Of a stretch of DNA of 64,000 nt, positions 9,073-19,598 are shown piece after piece. The notes below the pieces were generated by a model. The model made no database searches. It was not told the DNA's origin and saw nothing but the letters and a program-made list of their open reading frames with translations. Position numbers and translations under genes: made by a program. Within the stretch, counting starts at the first letter, position 1. Each line of letters opens with the position of its first letter. Source of the DNA: Gammaproteobacteria bacterium (lineage in GTDB: Bacteria; Pseudomonadota; Gammaproteobacteria; Acidiferrobacterales; SZUA-150); assembly GCA_029880545.1 (NCBI GenBank), contig JAOUOD010000012.1, positions 37,331-101,330 of the forward strand. Direction: 5' to 3'.

Positions 9073-9798
9073 TCAGTCAACGAACGGGCCATGCTGATAA
9101 ATCGACTCACCGTGAATATGTCCGGACAAGGCGATCAGCCTTGCCTTGCCGTCGGCATGTACCTGGACCGGCACTGTTTTCGGATTCAGGGCGGCCTGTC
9201 CTGCCTCGAGCCTGACTCCTTCCATCTCAACCTGGCCCGAAGCCACGTAAATCAGCAACTGCCGTGACGCAGCAGGCAGGTCAATCGTGTAACTGTCAGC
9301 ATCAGTGAAGCTGATATCCAGATACACTACCGGCGTTTTCAGTTTGAGTGGGGATCCCTTACCAACGATAGTCCGGATAAAAACATTTCCCTTCGTCACT
9401 TCCGGGAACGCATCCGCGTTCACTTGCTGATATTCAGGCGCGATTTTCTTTTTGGCCTTGGCCAGGTTTATCCAGAGCTGGATGCCATGGCTGACAGTGC
9501 TGCCTCCAGGTGTCTCCGAATGCACAAGACCGCGGCCCGCGGTAAAACGTTGGGCACCACCCCGGCTGACAGTGCTGCGATTGCCGAGATTGTCTTCATG
9601 ACGAAAACTGCCATCAAACATGTAGGTAATGGCTTCAAATCCACGATGAGGATGCGGCGGAAAGCCGGCGGGCGGTGTTACCCGGAATTCGTCGAACAAA
9701 ACAAACGGGTCGGCATTTCGACAGCCAGCAACAGGAAACAGGCGACGCACCCTGGCGCCATCACCCTCTTCCATTTCATTGGCTCTCAGTATCTTCAT
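9073..9798 (-). CDS. pirin family protein (quercetin 2,3-dioxygenase-like)
   Basis: The 241-residue bicupin has the pirin metal-binding pattern: PPHPHRGFEAITYMFDG at about residues 45-61, then AGRGLVHSETP with the second His/Glu set. Bacterial pirins of this length include YhhW, which can oxidise quercetin in vitro, but the physiological role is usually unclear. The gene stands alone on the minus strand, between the CBS protein and the ABC transporter operon, with its promoter probably in the short space before 9840. Confidence 0.88.
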   Translation of the reverse strand: MKILRANEMEEGDGARVRRLFPVAGCRNADPFVLFDEFRVTPPAGFPPHPHRGFEAITYMFDGSFRHEDNLGNRSTVSRGGAQRFTAGRGLVHSETPGGSTVSHGIQLWINLAKAKKKIAPEYQQVNADAFPEVTKGNVFIRTIVGKGSPLKLKTPVVYLDISFTDADSYTIDLPAASRQLLIYVASGQVEMEGVRLEAGQAALNPKTVPVQVHADGKARLIALSGHIHGESIYQHGPFVD

Positions 9799-9839
9799 CG
9801 CGCAGTATCACGAACCCGGCGATACCGGGCTCTCATCTG

Positions 9840-11837
9840 TTAAACCAGGTGACAACTGACAACATGCCCGTTATCCAGGGATTTTGAATCCGGGTAGGCC
9901 TGACGACAGTGTTCAGACGCCTTCGGGCATCGGGGGTGAAAATGGCAACCATTGGGCGGATTGCTTGGAGAAGGTATATCAAATCCTGTCTGCTGCGAAC
10001 CCGGTCGTAGGGCGTGTTCATCGTCTGAATCCAGTCGCGGAATTGCCGACAACAATGTCTGCGTATACGGATGCTGCGGATTATCCAGTATGGCCGCTGC
10101 CGGGCCGGATTCAACAATACGGCCCAGGTACATCACGGCAATATCATGAGCAAGGTATTCGACCACGGACAAGTCGTGCGTAATGAACAGGTATGCCAGG
10201 CCAAGATCGTCCTGCAAATCCTTGAGCAAGTTCAGCACCTGCGCCTGGACCGAAACATCCAGCGCACTGGTGGGCTCATCACAAACAATCAATTTGGGTT
10301 CAACCGCCAGCGCCCTGGCGACACTGATACGCTGCCTTTGACCACCGGAGAACTCATGCGGGTAGCGCGACGCGGCACTTGCCGGGAGACCAACGCGGTC
10401 GAGCAGTTCGCTCACGCGAGCAGCTCTCCCGGCAGAATCATTTATTACACCAAGAGCTTTCATGCCTTCCTGAATAATATCGCCCACCAGCATGCGAGGA
10501 TTCAGTGATGCATAAGGATCCTGGAAGATGATCTGCAGATCACGGCGTACGGCTCGCAAACCATCCTTGTCCAGCGCAGCGAGATCTGTTCCCTGGTATC
10601 GCGCAACGCCGCCTGTTGGATTAATCAGACGCAATAGCGATTTCCCAACTGTCGTCTTGCCGCAGCCGGATTCACCCACCAGCGCCAGTGTCCTGCCGGC
10701 TGCCAGGCTGAACGATACGCCGTCTACCGCCTTCACATGTCCGACAGTGTGTTTAAACAATCCTTTCTGAATAGGGAAGTGAACCTGCAATCCGTTCACC
10801 TCAAGAATGGATTGCGATGTAGCCGTGCTGTCCGATGCAGCTGTTGTCTGTGTGGTCGCGGGCGCTATGAGTTGTTCTGAAAAGTGACAACGCACACCAT
10901 TGTGTTTGTCACCCTGCCACTCAGGCAATTGTTCACGGCACTGGTCCTTGGCCAACTGACAACGCTCAACAAATCGACAGCCGGAAAACTCCGTGGTCAA
11001 CGGCGGCACCATACCAGGTATCACCGCCAAGGGCTCGCCGCGCTTGCCACGACCGGGAAGCGCACGAAACAGCATTTGCGCATAAGGATGCCTTGGTTGC
11101 CGGAAAAATGTGTCGGTAACCTGGGCTTCCACCAGTTGCCCTGCATACATCACCAGTACACGATGGGCCATCTGCCGAACGACTCCAAGATCATGAGTAA
11201 TCAGCAGAATAGCCATGCCGGTGTTTTGCTGAATGGTTTTCAGCAAATCGAGAATCTGCTTCTGGATAGTTACGTCCAGCGCCGTAGTAGGCTCGTCAGC
11301 CACAAGCACATCAGGCTGGCACGCCAGCGCCATGGCAATCATTACACGTTGCTTCATTCCGCCAGAAAGCTGATGCGGGTACTCGTCAATACGACGCTCC
11401 GGGTCAGCTATACCCACCGATCGAAACAGTTCGACCACCCGGTCACGCGCACCCTGCTTGTCCAGGCTGGCACGATCCGGCAATACTTCCATGACTTGTC
11501 GACCCACGGTCATAACCGGGTTCAGTGACGATTGCGGCTCCTGGAATATCATTGCTATGCGTCTGCCACGAATGTCACGCATGGACATTTCCGGGATACC
11601 CAGCAGGTTCAGACCTTCAAGCTCAATGGAGCCGCCGGCAATTCTGCCGGCAGGCTCCGGCACCAGTTGCAGTACCGACAACGCGGACATGGACTTGCCG
11701 CATCCAGACTCGCCGAGAATGGCGACTGTTTCACCGCGATTGATGTCGAACGTTACGTTGTCCACAGCCCGCAGCTCACCGGCCTGGGTATCAAAATAGG
11801 TACGTAGCTCCTTGACCTGCAGCAAATTCTCACTCAT
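9840..11837 (-). CDS. peptide ABC transporter, fused dual ATP-binding protein (YejF-like)
   Basis: The 665-residue protein contains two complete ATPase domains. NBD1 has Walker A GESGCGKS at residues 42-49, LSGGMKQR and a Walker B ending [13 protein letters not shown]2 has GESGCGKT at about 390, FSGGQRQR and CDEPTSALD. Each is followed by an oligopeptide-transporter C-terminal extension with cysteines ([17 protein letters not shown] and [16 protein letters not shown]), as in OppD/DppF. It is the last gene of a four-gene operon (binding protein, two permeases, ATPase), in the order yejA-yejB-yejE-yejF. It starts 6 bp after the upstream permease stop. Confidence 0.92.
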   Translation of the reverse strand: MSENLLQVKELRTYFDTQAGELRAVDNVTFDINRGETVAILGESGCGKSMSALSVLQLVPEPAGRIAGGSIELEGLNLLGIPEMSMRDIRGRRIAMIFQEPQSSLNPVMTVGRQVMEVLPDRASLDKQGARDRVVELFRSVGIADPERRIDEYPHQLSGGMKQRVMIAMALACQPDVLVADEPTTALDVTIQKQILDLLKTIQQNTGMAILLITHDLGVVRQMAHRVLVMYAGQLVEAQVTDTFFRQPRHPYAQMLFRALPGRGKRGEPLAVIPGMVPPLTTEFSGCRFVERCQLAKDQCREQLPEWQGDKHNGVRCHFSEQLIAPATTQTTAASDSTATSQSILEVNGLQVHFPIQKGLFKHTVGHVKAVDGVSFSLAAGRTLALVGESGCGKTTVGKSLLRLINPTGGVARYQGTDLAALDKDGLRAVRRDLQIIFQDPYASLNPRMLVGDIIQEGMKALGVINDSAGRAARVSELLDRVGLPASAASRYPHEFSGGQRQRISVARALAVEPKLIVCDEPTSALDVSVQAQVLNLLKDLQDDLGLAYLFITHDLSVVEYLAHDIAVMYLGRIVESGPAAAILDNPQHPYTQTLLSAIPRLDSDDEHALRPGSQQTGFDIPSPSNPPNGCHFHPRCPKASEHCRQAYPDSKSLDNGHVVSCHLV

Positions 11838-11843
11838 GTGTCA

Positions 11844-13256
11844 TCACCGTTTACGCAGACGCGGGTCGAATGCATCGCGCACCGCGTCAGAAAAAATATT
11901 GGCCGCCAGCACCAGGCCAAACATGAAAATAAATGCCGCCGTCAGGCTCCACCAGACCATGGGCTCTCGAGCCATTTCCAGTCGGGCACCATTGATCATG
12001 TTGCCCCATGAATCCATGCTGGGATCAACACCGACACCTACATAGGAAAGCACCGCTTCCGCCAGGACCAGCCCGCTGAAATCAAGCACAATGGTAATCA
12101 GGACTATATGCATCAGGTTTGGAAAGATATGACGGGTCATGATTCGCCCCGCGCGCACACCCAGCGCCTGGGCCGCCTGAACATAATCAGCTTCGCGAAG
12201 TTTCATGGTTTCCGCCCGCACCAGTCGGCACAAACCGGTCCAGCTCATAATGCCCAGTATCATGCACAGGAAAAGCAGTCGCGTGTCCGCACGCGATGCC
12301 AGGGTGTTGAATCCTTCCGGGTTGTTGGCCATGTAGACGTCGAGACTCAGAATCGCAGCAGCAATCAGCAGAACACCGGGTATTGAGCTCAAGGTCGTGT
12401 ACAGGTACTGAATAACGTCATCAGCCCAGCCCCTGAAGTAGCCTGCCGTAATCCCGAGCATCACTGCAAACGGCAGCATGATCAGCGTGGTCAACGTACC
12501 AATCATCAAGCCGGTACGAATACTCTTCAGCGATTTATACAACACATCATTACCGACCTGATCCGTGCCAAAAATATGATACAACGGTCCCAGCTCGGCT
12601 ATAAAAAACACAACGAAAAGCAGAACAAAAAGGCTGGAGAGTATGGCTCGCCAGGGGGTATCGGCCTCACCTCTTGCCAGCAATCGCAGTGCATTTTGGA
12701 AAGACAGTTCGCTGGTCATCTGTATGCGCCAGCTTACCAATGCCGCCACTGCCACCACGGTCATGAATGCCAACACCAGGACCTTTAGAGTGCGCGAGGC
12801 AATATCATCAGAAACCGTTGCCGGATCCTCCAGGTGCCTGCCACCCCAGGTCAGCCTGGAAAAACTGCGGGCACGCTTGCCCGGTTCCTGTTCGACAGTT
12901 TCCTTGGTGAAACCATACACCGCGAATGGCGATGAGTAGGTTTTCTCCTTCTGGACTCGCAACGGCTCAATGACAAGGTCCAGCAGGCTGAGCGAATCCG
13001 GGTGATACACGGCCTCACTTTTCTCGGCACTAAGCTGTTTGTCAACCAGCTGAAAATGCACTGAATCCAGTGCACCAACCGTGACATATGCCAGCAACAA
13101 TACCAGCGCTGCCATGGCCATGGGCCGTCTTCGAACCTGCCTCCAGGGAGTGCGCAAATGTTCGTGCCGTGAAGCGTAAAAAGCGAATCCGGCGATACTT
13201 AGAAACAGGATGTACAGCAACACATCGGTCGCGAGAATGTCCATGCGAAAACCCAT
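11844..13256 (-). CDS. peptide ABC transporter permease (OppC/YejE-like, extended N-terminus)
   Basis: This 470-residue inner-membrane permease has the BPD_transp_1 EAA-type loop (READYVQAAQALGVRAGRI) in its C-terminal half. It is much longer than typical OppC. An extra N-terminal helix, an OppC_N-like segment (TPWRQVRRRPMAMAALVLL) and a periplasmic region of roughly 90 residues precede the transport domain. The start codon overlaps the upstream permease stop (TAATG), so translation is likely coupled. Confidence 0.88.
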   Translation of the reverse strand: MGFRMDILATDVLLYILFLSIAGFAFYASRHEHLRTPWRQVRRRPMAMAALVLLLAYVTVGALDSVHFQLVDKQLSAEKSEAVYHPDSLSLLDLVIEPLRVQKEKTYSSPFAVYGFTKETVEQEPGKRARSFSRLTWGGRHLEDPATVSDDIASRTLKVLVLAFMTVVAVAALVSWRIQMTSELSFQNALRLLARGEADTPWRAILSSLFVLLFVVFFIAELGPLYHIFGTDQVGNDVLYKSLKSIRTGLMIGTLTTLIMLPFAVMLGITAGYFRGWADDVIQYLYTTLSSIPGVLLIAAAILSLDVYMANNPEGFNTLASRADTRLLFLCMILGIMSWTGLCRLVRAETMKLREADYVQAAQALGVRAGRIMTRHIFPNLMHIVLITIVLDFSGLVLAEAVLSYVGVGVDPSMDSWGNMINGARLEMAREPMVWWSLTAAFIFMFGLVLAANIFSDAVRDAFDPRLRKR

Positions 13257-14233
13257 TACTGCAACCTCACTCTCGGATCAACCAGCGTGTAACTGATATC
13301 GGTCAAAATCAAACCGATGATGTAGAGCACCGAACCCAGGAACACCATGGCGCGAACTATCGCAAAATCCTGACTGTTAATGGCATCGATCGTATAACTG
13401 CCAAGGCCGGGGATACCGAAGAATGATTCGGTTACCAGACTGCCAATGAACAATAACGGAATCACCACAACCACCCCTGTAAGAATGGGGATCATGGCAT
13501 TTTTCAGTACATGCCCGAACAGTACACGCAGTTCCGACAAGCCCTTGGCTCTTGCCGTTCGAACATAATCCTTGTTGATCTCTTCGAGAAACAGGATTCG
13601 ATAAAGACGGGAGCTGGCCCCTATTCCCGCGACGACACCGATCAAGACCGGCAATACCAGGAACTTGATGGCATTGACACCGCCGTCATAACCGGAGATT
13701 GGAACAAGATGCAGCAACTTGCTGAGCAGGTACTGGCCACCAATAATATAAAACAGGCTGGATATGGACATTAGCGCCACACACAGCACAACACCCCATG
13801 TATCAACATAGGTTCCACGGAAAAATGCCAGCAACATGGCAAAGGTGATATTCACCAGCAAGCCAACAAGAAATGTCGGCAATGCAATCGCCAGGCTGGG
13901 CCACATGCGCTGACTGATATCATAAACAATGTCACGACCGGAGTCGGAACGGCCAAATTCAAACACGAACAATTTGACCGTATGCTCGTAAAAGATGGTA
14001 TTGGTTATCGCCCCGCTGCCGGCTGCCTCGTTATTGATAAACAGCGGCTTGTTATAGCCGTGGTCCGATTTCCATCGATCAATAGCTTCGACAGTAACGC
14101 GCTTCTCACCCAGATGCATGCGTGCCATGTCATCTGGACTGTTGACCAGGAAAAACAGGCTGAATGTTATGATATTGACGCCAACCAGGATTGGCACCGC
14201 GTACAGAATACGACGAAGAATATAGGCGATCAT
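13256..14233 (-). CDS. peptide ABC transporter permease (OppB/YejB-like)
   Basis: The product of 325 residues starts MIAYILRRILYAVPILVGV, the classic OppB N-terminus, and contains the loop EINKDYVRTARAKGLSELRV. The frame is open to 14341, but the ATG at 14233 overlaps the stop of the binding-protein gene (ATGA) and is preferred. About six membrane segments are seen. It pairs with the next permease to form the import channel. Confidence 0.92.
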   Translation of the reverse strand: MIAYILRRILYAVPILVGVNIITFSLFFLVNSPDDMARMHLGEKRVTVEAIDRWKSDHGYNKPLFINNEAAGSGAITNTIFYEHTVKLFVFEFGRSDSGRDIVYDISQRMWPSLAIALPTFLVGLLVNITFAMLLAFFRGTYVDTWGVVLCVALMSISSLFYIIGGQYLLSKLLHLVPISGYDGGVNAIKFLVLPVLIGVVAGIGASSRLYRILFLEEINKDYVRTARAKGLSELRVLFGHVLKNAMIPILTGVVVVIPLLFIGSLVTESFFGIPGLGSYTIDAINSQDFAIVRAMVFLGSVLYIIGLILTDISYTLVDPRVRLQ

Positions 14234-16425
14234 GCGCGCACCTGCCTTTCCTTGCGGCGATACAGGACAATTGCCGGCACAATTCCCGCCAGAACCGCCA
14301 GCAGGGTCAGTACAACCGGCCACCATACCGGTTTGTTCCAATCATGACGACGCTGTTCCCGTAGCTCGGCATCAACCCGCATATACTTGAACGTGTTATG
14401 TGACATCAGGTGCAACTTGTGATTCCTGACCCAGTCATGCTGCAGCACGAATTTCTTGGGATGATAGCCCCAGGCCCATGGCGCATCACGACGAAGAACT
14501 TCCTGGATTCTGTCCATTATCTTCTGCCGCGCCGGTCCATTGTCCATATCTTTCACCTGCTCAAACAGGCGATTAAATTCCGGGCTGTCATAGTTTGCCG
14601 CGTTCTCGCCATGGAACTTGACCTTGCCGTTAGGTCCATACAACAGGAACAGGAAGTTTTCTGGATCCGGGTAGTCTGCGTTCCAGCCCCAGGAAAATAT
14701 CTGTGAACTGCCGTCACGCATCTTGTCCTGGAAACGGTTATAGTCTGTTGCGCGCACGACCAGTTGAATATTGAGCTTTTCAAACTGCTTGCGCATCCAG
14801 TCAAAACGGGCTTTCTGTTCAGGACCGGCAGCGCGCTCATCCAGGTACAACAACAGGCGCTGACCGGTCTTGGGATCAACGCCGTTCTCGTAACCAGCCT
14901 GCTTCAGAATTCGCCTGGCCTCATCGATTGATTTGCGTTTTGGCTTGCCATCCACCCAGTCATAGACATAGGGATTAATGCCGGCTTCGCCTTCCTGGTA
15001 ACCGAATATGCCGGGCGGTAACAGGCTTTGTGCAGCAATACCGCGACCGTTCCGGAAAATCGACACTTCTTCTTCATAATCAATGGCAATGGAAATCGCC
15101 TGGCGCAACTTGCGCGCCCTGTCGCTATAGCCACCAATTACGGGATCAAGCATGTTGAATCCCAGGTACGATGTTGTCGACCGGACGACGGCAAGCAGTT
15201 CAATGCCCTTGTCTCTCATCTCGGGAGTAACATCCGTATCGCCGGTAGCATTGAACTGAACCGCCTGGTCGAAACTCTCGGCGCTGACACCTGACTGGTC
15301 ATAGTAACCCTGGAGGAACTTGTTCCAGTAGGGTATACCCTCTTTCTCCAGGCTGAAGATAATCTTGTCGATAAATGGCATCTTCCCGCCGGCATCATTC
15401 AGCAGGCCACCCGTCTTGTCGGCTTCTTCTCCTTCCGATGGGTACAGTTCGCCGCGGAAATTGGGATTGCGCTCCAGCACCATTTGCCTGTTGGGATCAT
15501 TCACTGTCAACATGTAGGCACCGGTACCGATTGAATACCAGTCCAGCGTCAGGTTGCGCTCATCCATGCCGGGTTGTGAAAAAAACAAATCGGCTTCCCA
15601 CGGCATGGGCGCGAAAAACTGCATGGCCATCCAGTAGATGAACTGGGGATACTTGCCCTTGATGGTGATTTCGTAGGTATGGTCATCGACAAGTTTTACG
15701 CCCTTGATGTCATGCTTGCGCAAATCAAGAAATGGCTTGTCCTTTATATCCTTGTATTGCTGATCAGCCTTGGTCAATTCCTCCATCAATTCCCGTAAAC
15801 CGACAATATATTCGGCCATCAGGCTGTAGATCGGTGAATGCAGGCGTGGACTGGCCAGCCGCTTGATCTGATAAACATAGTCTGCTGCAGTCAGTTCACG
15901 GGTACCCTGATGCTCAAACTGTCGGAGTTGAAAAATACCCTCGAGCTTGTCTCGATCAAGATTGTGATAGCGATACTGGCCGGCGTCGTCGCGTGCCAGG
16001 GCCGGGTGTGGCTGAAACAGAATACCCTTCTTGATCTCAATTCTATAAACGCTGTAGGCAATACGGTCCGGCGAAACAGGGTCCGCCAATCGACGCTGCT
16101 TGCTGTCGTAATAGACCGGCTTTGGTATGGCAGTTGCCGTGGAAGGCATTAACTCGTAGGGGCGCTTCAGGTAATGATACTCGAAAGGCGGTTCGTAAAT
16201 ATTGCCGATCACATCGTATTCGTTTTCGCTGTAGGAGCGCGCCGGGTCCATACGCTTTGGCTTTACGGAAAACGAGGTATAAAGCGTATTGCTGCCGGAT
16301 TCACGATCCGGATACGGATTATTCCAGGATGCCTGTACGCTGATTCCGAAGCAGAACATGAATAATGCCGAGAAACCTGTCGCCAGGACCCGGTTCAAAC
16401 CGGGATTCTTGTTTCTTGTTGTCAC
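14230..16425 (-). CDS. peptide ABC transporter substrate-binding protein with C-terminal membrane anchor
   Basis: The 731-residue protein is an SBP_bac_5-type periplasmic binding protein and the first gene of the transporter operon. It starts with GTG behind a GGAGATC ribosome site. An N-terminal signal sequence (about residues 12-32, FSALFMFCFGISVQA) is followed by LYTSFSVKPKRMDPARSY, a typical oligopeptide-binding start. Unusually, the C-terminus carries a second hydrophobic helix (WWPVVLTLLAVLAGIVPAIV) and a basic RRKERQVR tail, so the protein is probably anchored in the inner membrane. Peptide uptake is likely from the family; the specific ligand is unknown. Confidence 0.9.
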   Translation of the reverse strand: MTTRNKNPGLNRVLATGFSALFMFCFGISVQASWNNPYPDRESGSNTLYTSFSVKPKRMDPARSYSENEYDVIGNIYEPPFEYHYLKRPYELMPSTATAIPKPVYYDSKQRRLADPVSPDRIAYSVYRIEIKKGILFQPHPALARDDAGQYRYHNLDRDKLEGIFQLRQFEHQGTRELTAADYVYQIKRLASPRLHSPIYSLMAEYIVGLRELMEELTKADQQYKDIKDKPFLDLRKHDIKGVKLVDDHTYEITIKGKYPQFIYWMAMQFFAPMPWEADLFFSQPGMDERNLTLDWYSIGTGAYMLTVNDPNRQMVLERNPNFRGELYPSEGEEADKTGGLLNDAGGKMPFIDKIIFSLEKEGIPYWNKFLQGYYDQSGVSAESFDQAVQFNATGDTDVTPEMRDKGIELLAVVRSTTSYLGFNMLDPVIGGYSDRARKLRQAISIAIDYEEEVSIFRNGRGIAAQSLLPPGIFGYQEGEAGINPYVYDWVDGKPKRKSIDEARRILKQAGYENGVDPKTGQRLLLYLDERAAGPEQKARFDWMRKQFEKLNIQLVVRATDYNRFQDKMRDGSSQIFSWGWNADYPDPENFLFLLYGPNGKVKFHGENAANYDSPEFNRLFEQVKDMDNGPARQKIMDRIQEVLRRDAPWAWGYHPKKFVLQHDWVRNHKLHLMSHNTFKYMRVDAELREQRRHDWNKPVWWPVVLTLLAVLAGIVPAIVLYRRKERQVRA

Positions 16426-16509
16426 TTGATCTCCACTGGCGCCTATTTGCTGCCTGATGGCAGGCAGGCGCCCTCCCCAGTAATGCTGAGCATAGTATTA
16501 TTTTCATGT

Positions 16510-16539
16510 TTGTCGCAAACCCGGAAATCCGGGTACAAT
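16510..16539 (+). promoter_or_regulatory. fabI promoter with a palindrome in the spacer
   Basis: A -35 TTGTCG (16510-16515) and a -10 TACAAT (16534-16539) are separated by 18 bp. The spacer is largely filled by the inverted repeat ACCCGGA-AA-TCCGGGT (16519-16534), whose last base is the first base of the -10. The position suggests an operator, but no known binding-site consensus is recognised. fabI starts 71 bp downstream of the -10. Confidence 0.6.
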
Positions 16540-16610
16540 CCGTAAAGACCCGCAGGCCCCGGTCGTTCGCGGCTGGCGCCTATCGTAACAAAAACTGAGG
16601 GAGAATAAAC

Positions 16611-17390
16611 ATGGGTTTTCTGGCAGGAAAACGGGCGCTGATTGTTGGCGCGGCCAGCGAACGATCTATCGCCTGGGGCATTGCCAAGGCAATGCATCGT
16701 GAGGGCGCGGAACTGGCGTACACCTACCAAACCGAAAAGCTGAAGGCCCGGGTAGACAAAATGGCAACCCAGACCGAATCGGACATTGTGTTGCCCCTGG
16801 ACGTCAGCAGCGATGAACAGATTGACCATGTCTTTTCCGAACTCGACAATTACTGGGACGGGCTGGACATCATCATTCATTCCGTTGCCTTTGCGCCGCG
16901 CGACCAGCTGGAAGGCAATTACGTGGACGCGGTGACCCGCGAAGGCTTCAATATCGCCCACGAAATCAGCTCCTACAGCTTCGCAGCACTGGCCAAGTCA
17001 GGACGCCAAATGATGCAGGGTCGTAATGGCTCAATGCTGACCTTGAGCTATATTGGCGCCGAACGGGCCATCTCCAACTATAATGTTATGGGGCTCGCCA
17101 AGGCATCACTCGAAGCCAATGTGCGCTACATGGCGGCGGCATTGGGTCCGGAAGGCATTCGCGTAAATGGCATCTCCGCCGGCCCCATCAAGACCCTGGC
17201 TGCTGCCGGTATAGGTGATTTCCGGAAGATATTCGACTTTTACGAAAAGAACGCGCCGCTGCGCCGGGGCGTGACCATCGAAGAAGTTGGCAACTGTGCC
17301 GCGTTCCTGTGTTCCGATTTGGCATCCGGCATCACCGGTGAGGTGACCTACGTTGACGGTGGCTTCAGCAAGGTGGCCGTCAACACCTGA
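16611..17390 (+). CDS. fabI: enoyl-[acyl-carrier-protein] reductase, NADH type
   Basis: The 259-residue short-chain dehydrogenase-type enzyme catalyses the last step of the fatty-acid elongation cycle. The FabI features are [13 protein letters not shown] (nucleotide binding, FabI-style rather than GxxxGxG), [39 protein letters not shown] with the Tyr and Lys active residues, and a C-terminal [20 protein letters not shown] ribosome site precedes the ATG. It is convergent with ppiD, with a terminator between. Confidence 0.96.
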   Translation: MGFLAGKRALIVGAASERSIAWGIAKAMHREGAELAYTYQTEKLKARVDKMATQTESDIVLPLDVSSDEQIDHVFSELDNYWDGLDIIIHSVAFAPRDQLEGNYVDAVTREGFNIAHEISSYSFAALAKSGRQMMQGRNGSMLTLSYIGAERAISNYNVMGLAKASLEANVRYMAAALGPEGIRVNGISAGPIKTLAAAGIGDFRKIFDFYEKNAPLRRGVTIEEVGNCAAFLCSDLASGITGEVTYVDGGFSKVAVNT

Positions 17391-17413
17391 CAGATAACCG
17401 GTTCACTGAAAAC

Positions 17414-17445
17414 AAAAGCCTGCTTGAATCAAGCAGGCTTTTTTT
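17414..17445. terminator. bidirectional Rho-independent terminator between fabI and ppiD
   Basis: A perfect 10-bp stem, AAGCCTGCTT (17416-17425) with AAGCAGGCTT (17431-17440) around a 5-nt loop, has a T-run to 17445 on the plus strand and an A-run before it that gives a T-run on the minus strand. It sits between the convergent fabI and ppiD stops and can serve both. Confidence 0.9.
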
Positions 17446-17471
17446 GGTCCATATGTCTGCAGGCAGGCCTG

Positions 17472-19346
17472 CTACAGATTCTCCGGGAATATCTTGACAT
17501 CCGCCTGTTCACGCAGGCCGGCCTGGAAGTTGGCAAAGTAACCGTCGCCCTGTCGTCCGGAAAGGGTCTCCTGCATTCGTTTACGATCCGCCGCAGAGGC
17601 AGCATCTGCCTTACCTTCGACAATGCGAACCAGGGCAAATACAGCAGCACCCTTGACACCAAGGTCCACATCACCCAGCACCTGCCTGCCTTCGACTGGA
17701 TGATCAGCGGCAAATGCAGCCGATACCAGCGCGTTATCCACACCGGTATTCTGCTCCTGATTCAGGGTTTTGGCGCTAACCAGTCGGAAACCCAGGCTGG
17801 CTGCCGCTTTACCCAATCCCTGCTTGTCGGCTGCCTGACGAAGCTGGTTACGCTGCTCAACAACCATGGAGGCAGCTTTCTGGTTTCGCAGAATATTTTC
17901 GATGTCATTCCGAACCTGCTCATACGGCTTCGCCTTGCTCGGCCGATGCCCCGAGACACGCAATGCCACCAGTGTGGTGTCGCCCACTTCCAGGGATTCG
18001 CTATTACGGCCCTGGTCAAGCACTTCCGGATTGAATGCCGCCTCGACCACCGGGCGCTTGGATGTAATTCCGGCCTTGCCACCGCTTCTGCCAAACCAGT
18101 CTGAGGTTTGCAGCTTCAGGCCCAGCTCTTTCGCTGCCGGTTCGAGGCTGTCCGGATTTTCAAAAACAAGGTTATAGAACGTTTCGTTCAAACCGTAAAA
18201 CTGCTCTTCGCCTTTTCGCTGACGATAGGTTTTGATCAACTCGGCGCGCATCGATGCATAGGGTTTACGGACAGCTGGCTGAAGCTCGGTAAGCTTGATC
18301 AGGTGATAACCAAACTGGGTTTTGACCGGGCCAACAAGCTCTCCTTTTTTGCCAAGGCTCATGGCCGCCTGCTCGAATTCCTTGACCATCACTCCCGGCT
18401 GCAGGTAACCGAGGTCACCACCTTTGCCAGCAGAACCCGGGTCATCGGAGTGTTTCCTCGCCAGCGCGGCAAAATCCTTGCCCGCACCCAGTTGATTCGC
18501 CAGATCATTGGCTTCGTCCAGAGCCTTCTGGTCATCGCCCTCGATCAATATATGACTGATCCTGCGCTTCTCTTTTTTCAGAAACGCTCCAGATGAGGTC
18601 TGGTTATAAAACTCCTTCAACTCTTCCTCGCTGGGTACATACCCGGCAGCAAGTGCTGCCGCAGACAACTCAATATATGATACCTGCACCTGCTCCTCAG
18701 TCTGAAAGCGGGAAGTATTGGCTTCGTAGTACGCCCGCATCTCGTTATCGGTGATCTTCAGCCCGGAACGGAAACGTGAAGGCTCGATCAATACGTAATC
18801 AATAACGCGCTGCTGCTGCGCCAGCGCAAGGGCCTGATCAACAGCCTTGTCAGTGACAATGGCGGATTGACGATAGGTATCCAGTAGTTGCTGCAGCGCC
18901 AGGCTTTCACGTGACTGGCTTTCATATTCGCGCACACTGGTACTTGCCGAACGCAACGCGGTTTGATACATCGCCGGATCGAACTGGCCATTGGTCTGAA
19001 AATATGTTTGCGAACGGATATAATCACTCAGCTGAACGTCGCTGGCCCTGTAACCAAGTGACCGGATCTCAGCCATCAGCAGCGACTCGTTAATCAGAGA
19101 CTCTACTACCTGCTGCTTGATGAACGGGTTATCCCACATGGATGGCGGAACATTGGATTTGTAACGGTCGAGCGCACGCAGATAAACCTGCTTGGGCACT
19201 TCAACACCCTTGCCCTTTGCCACCAACAGGTTCGAGCCACCCTCAAAGTAGGAATTGATTCCCCACAATGAGAAGACAGCAATAATAATGCCTACGATAA
19301 GTGCGGCGGCGACGCCACGTGTTTTTTCTCTAATAGCAATCAGCAT
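17472..19346 (-). CDS. ppiD: periplasmic chaperone / peptidyl-prolyl isomerase PpiD
   Basis: The 624-residue protein is anchored by one N-terminal helix (about residues 12-33, VAAALIVGIIIAVFSLWGIN). A SurA-N-like chaperone region follows, then one parvulin domain (about 262-365, ISHILIEGDD...DLGYLQPGVMVKEFEQAA...FGYHLIKL) and a C-terminal SurA-like part. PpiD acts at the periplasmic face of the inner membrane on proteins leaving the Sec translocon. In many gammaproteobacteria it follows lon-hupB; here two tRNA genes stand between it and lon, and hupB is not seen. Confidence 0.95.
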   Translation of the reverse strand: MLIAIREKTRGVAAALIVGIIIAVFSLWGINSYFEGGSNLLVAKGKGVEVPKQVYLRALDRYKSNVPPSMWDNPFIKQQVVESLINESLLMAEIRSLGYRASDVQLSDYIRSQTYFQTNGQFDPAMYQTALRSASTSVREYESQSRESLALQQLLDTYRQSAIVTDKAVDQALALAQQQRVIDYVLIEPSRFRSGLKITDNEMRAYYEANTSRFQTEEQVQVSYIELSAAALAAGYVPSEEELKEFYNQTSSGAFLKKEKRRISHILIEGDDQKALDEANDLANQLGAGKDFAALARKHSDDPGSAGKGGDLGYLQPGVMVKEFEQAAMSLGKKGELVGPVKTQFGYHLIKLTELQPAVRKPYASMRAELIKTYRQRKGEEQFYGLNETFYNLVFENPDSLEPAAKELGLKLQTSDWFGRSGGKAGITSKRPVVEAAFNPEVLDQGRNSESLEVGDTTLVALRVSGHRPSKAKPYEQVRNDIENILRNQKAASMVVEQRNQLRQAADKQGLGKAAASLGFRLVSAKTLNQEQNTGVDNALVSAAFAADHPVEGRQVLGDVDLGVKGAAVFALVRIVEGKADAASAADRKRMQETLSGRQGDGYFANFQAGLREQADVKIFPENL

Positions 19347-19598
19347 GGGAACTTACTCTGCGGCTTGACCAAACTGGTATCGGTTCAACAATCCATTGGT
19401 TGTCTTGTTTATAGGTATCTGTGGAATGCGGTTCGCCGGCCGTACCGGTAAAACCTGTCCGGGCGCAAGTTTACTATGTAAAAGCCGGTGAAAATAGAGG
19501 GGCGGGACCGATGCTGCGGCCCAGGCCGGATCTGATGAATTTCGGATTCTCGGGCAATGACATCCCGGGAAGGATGCCGCCGAGTAAACTAAGGAAAG

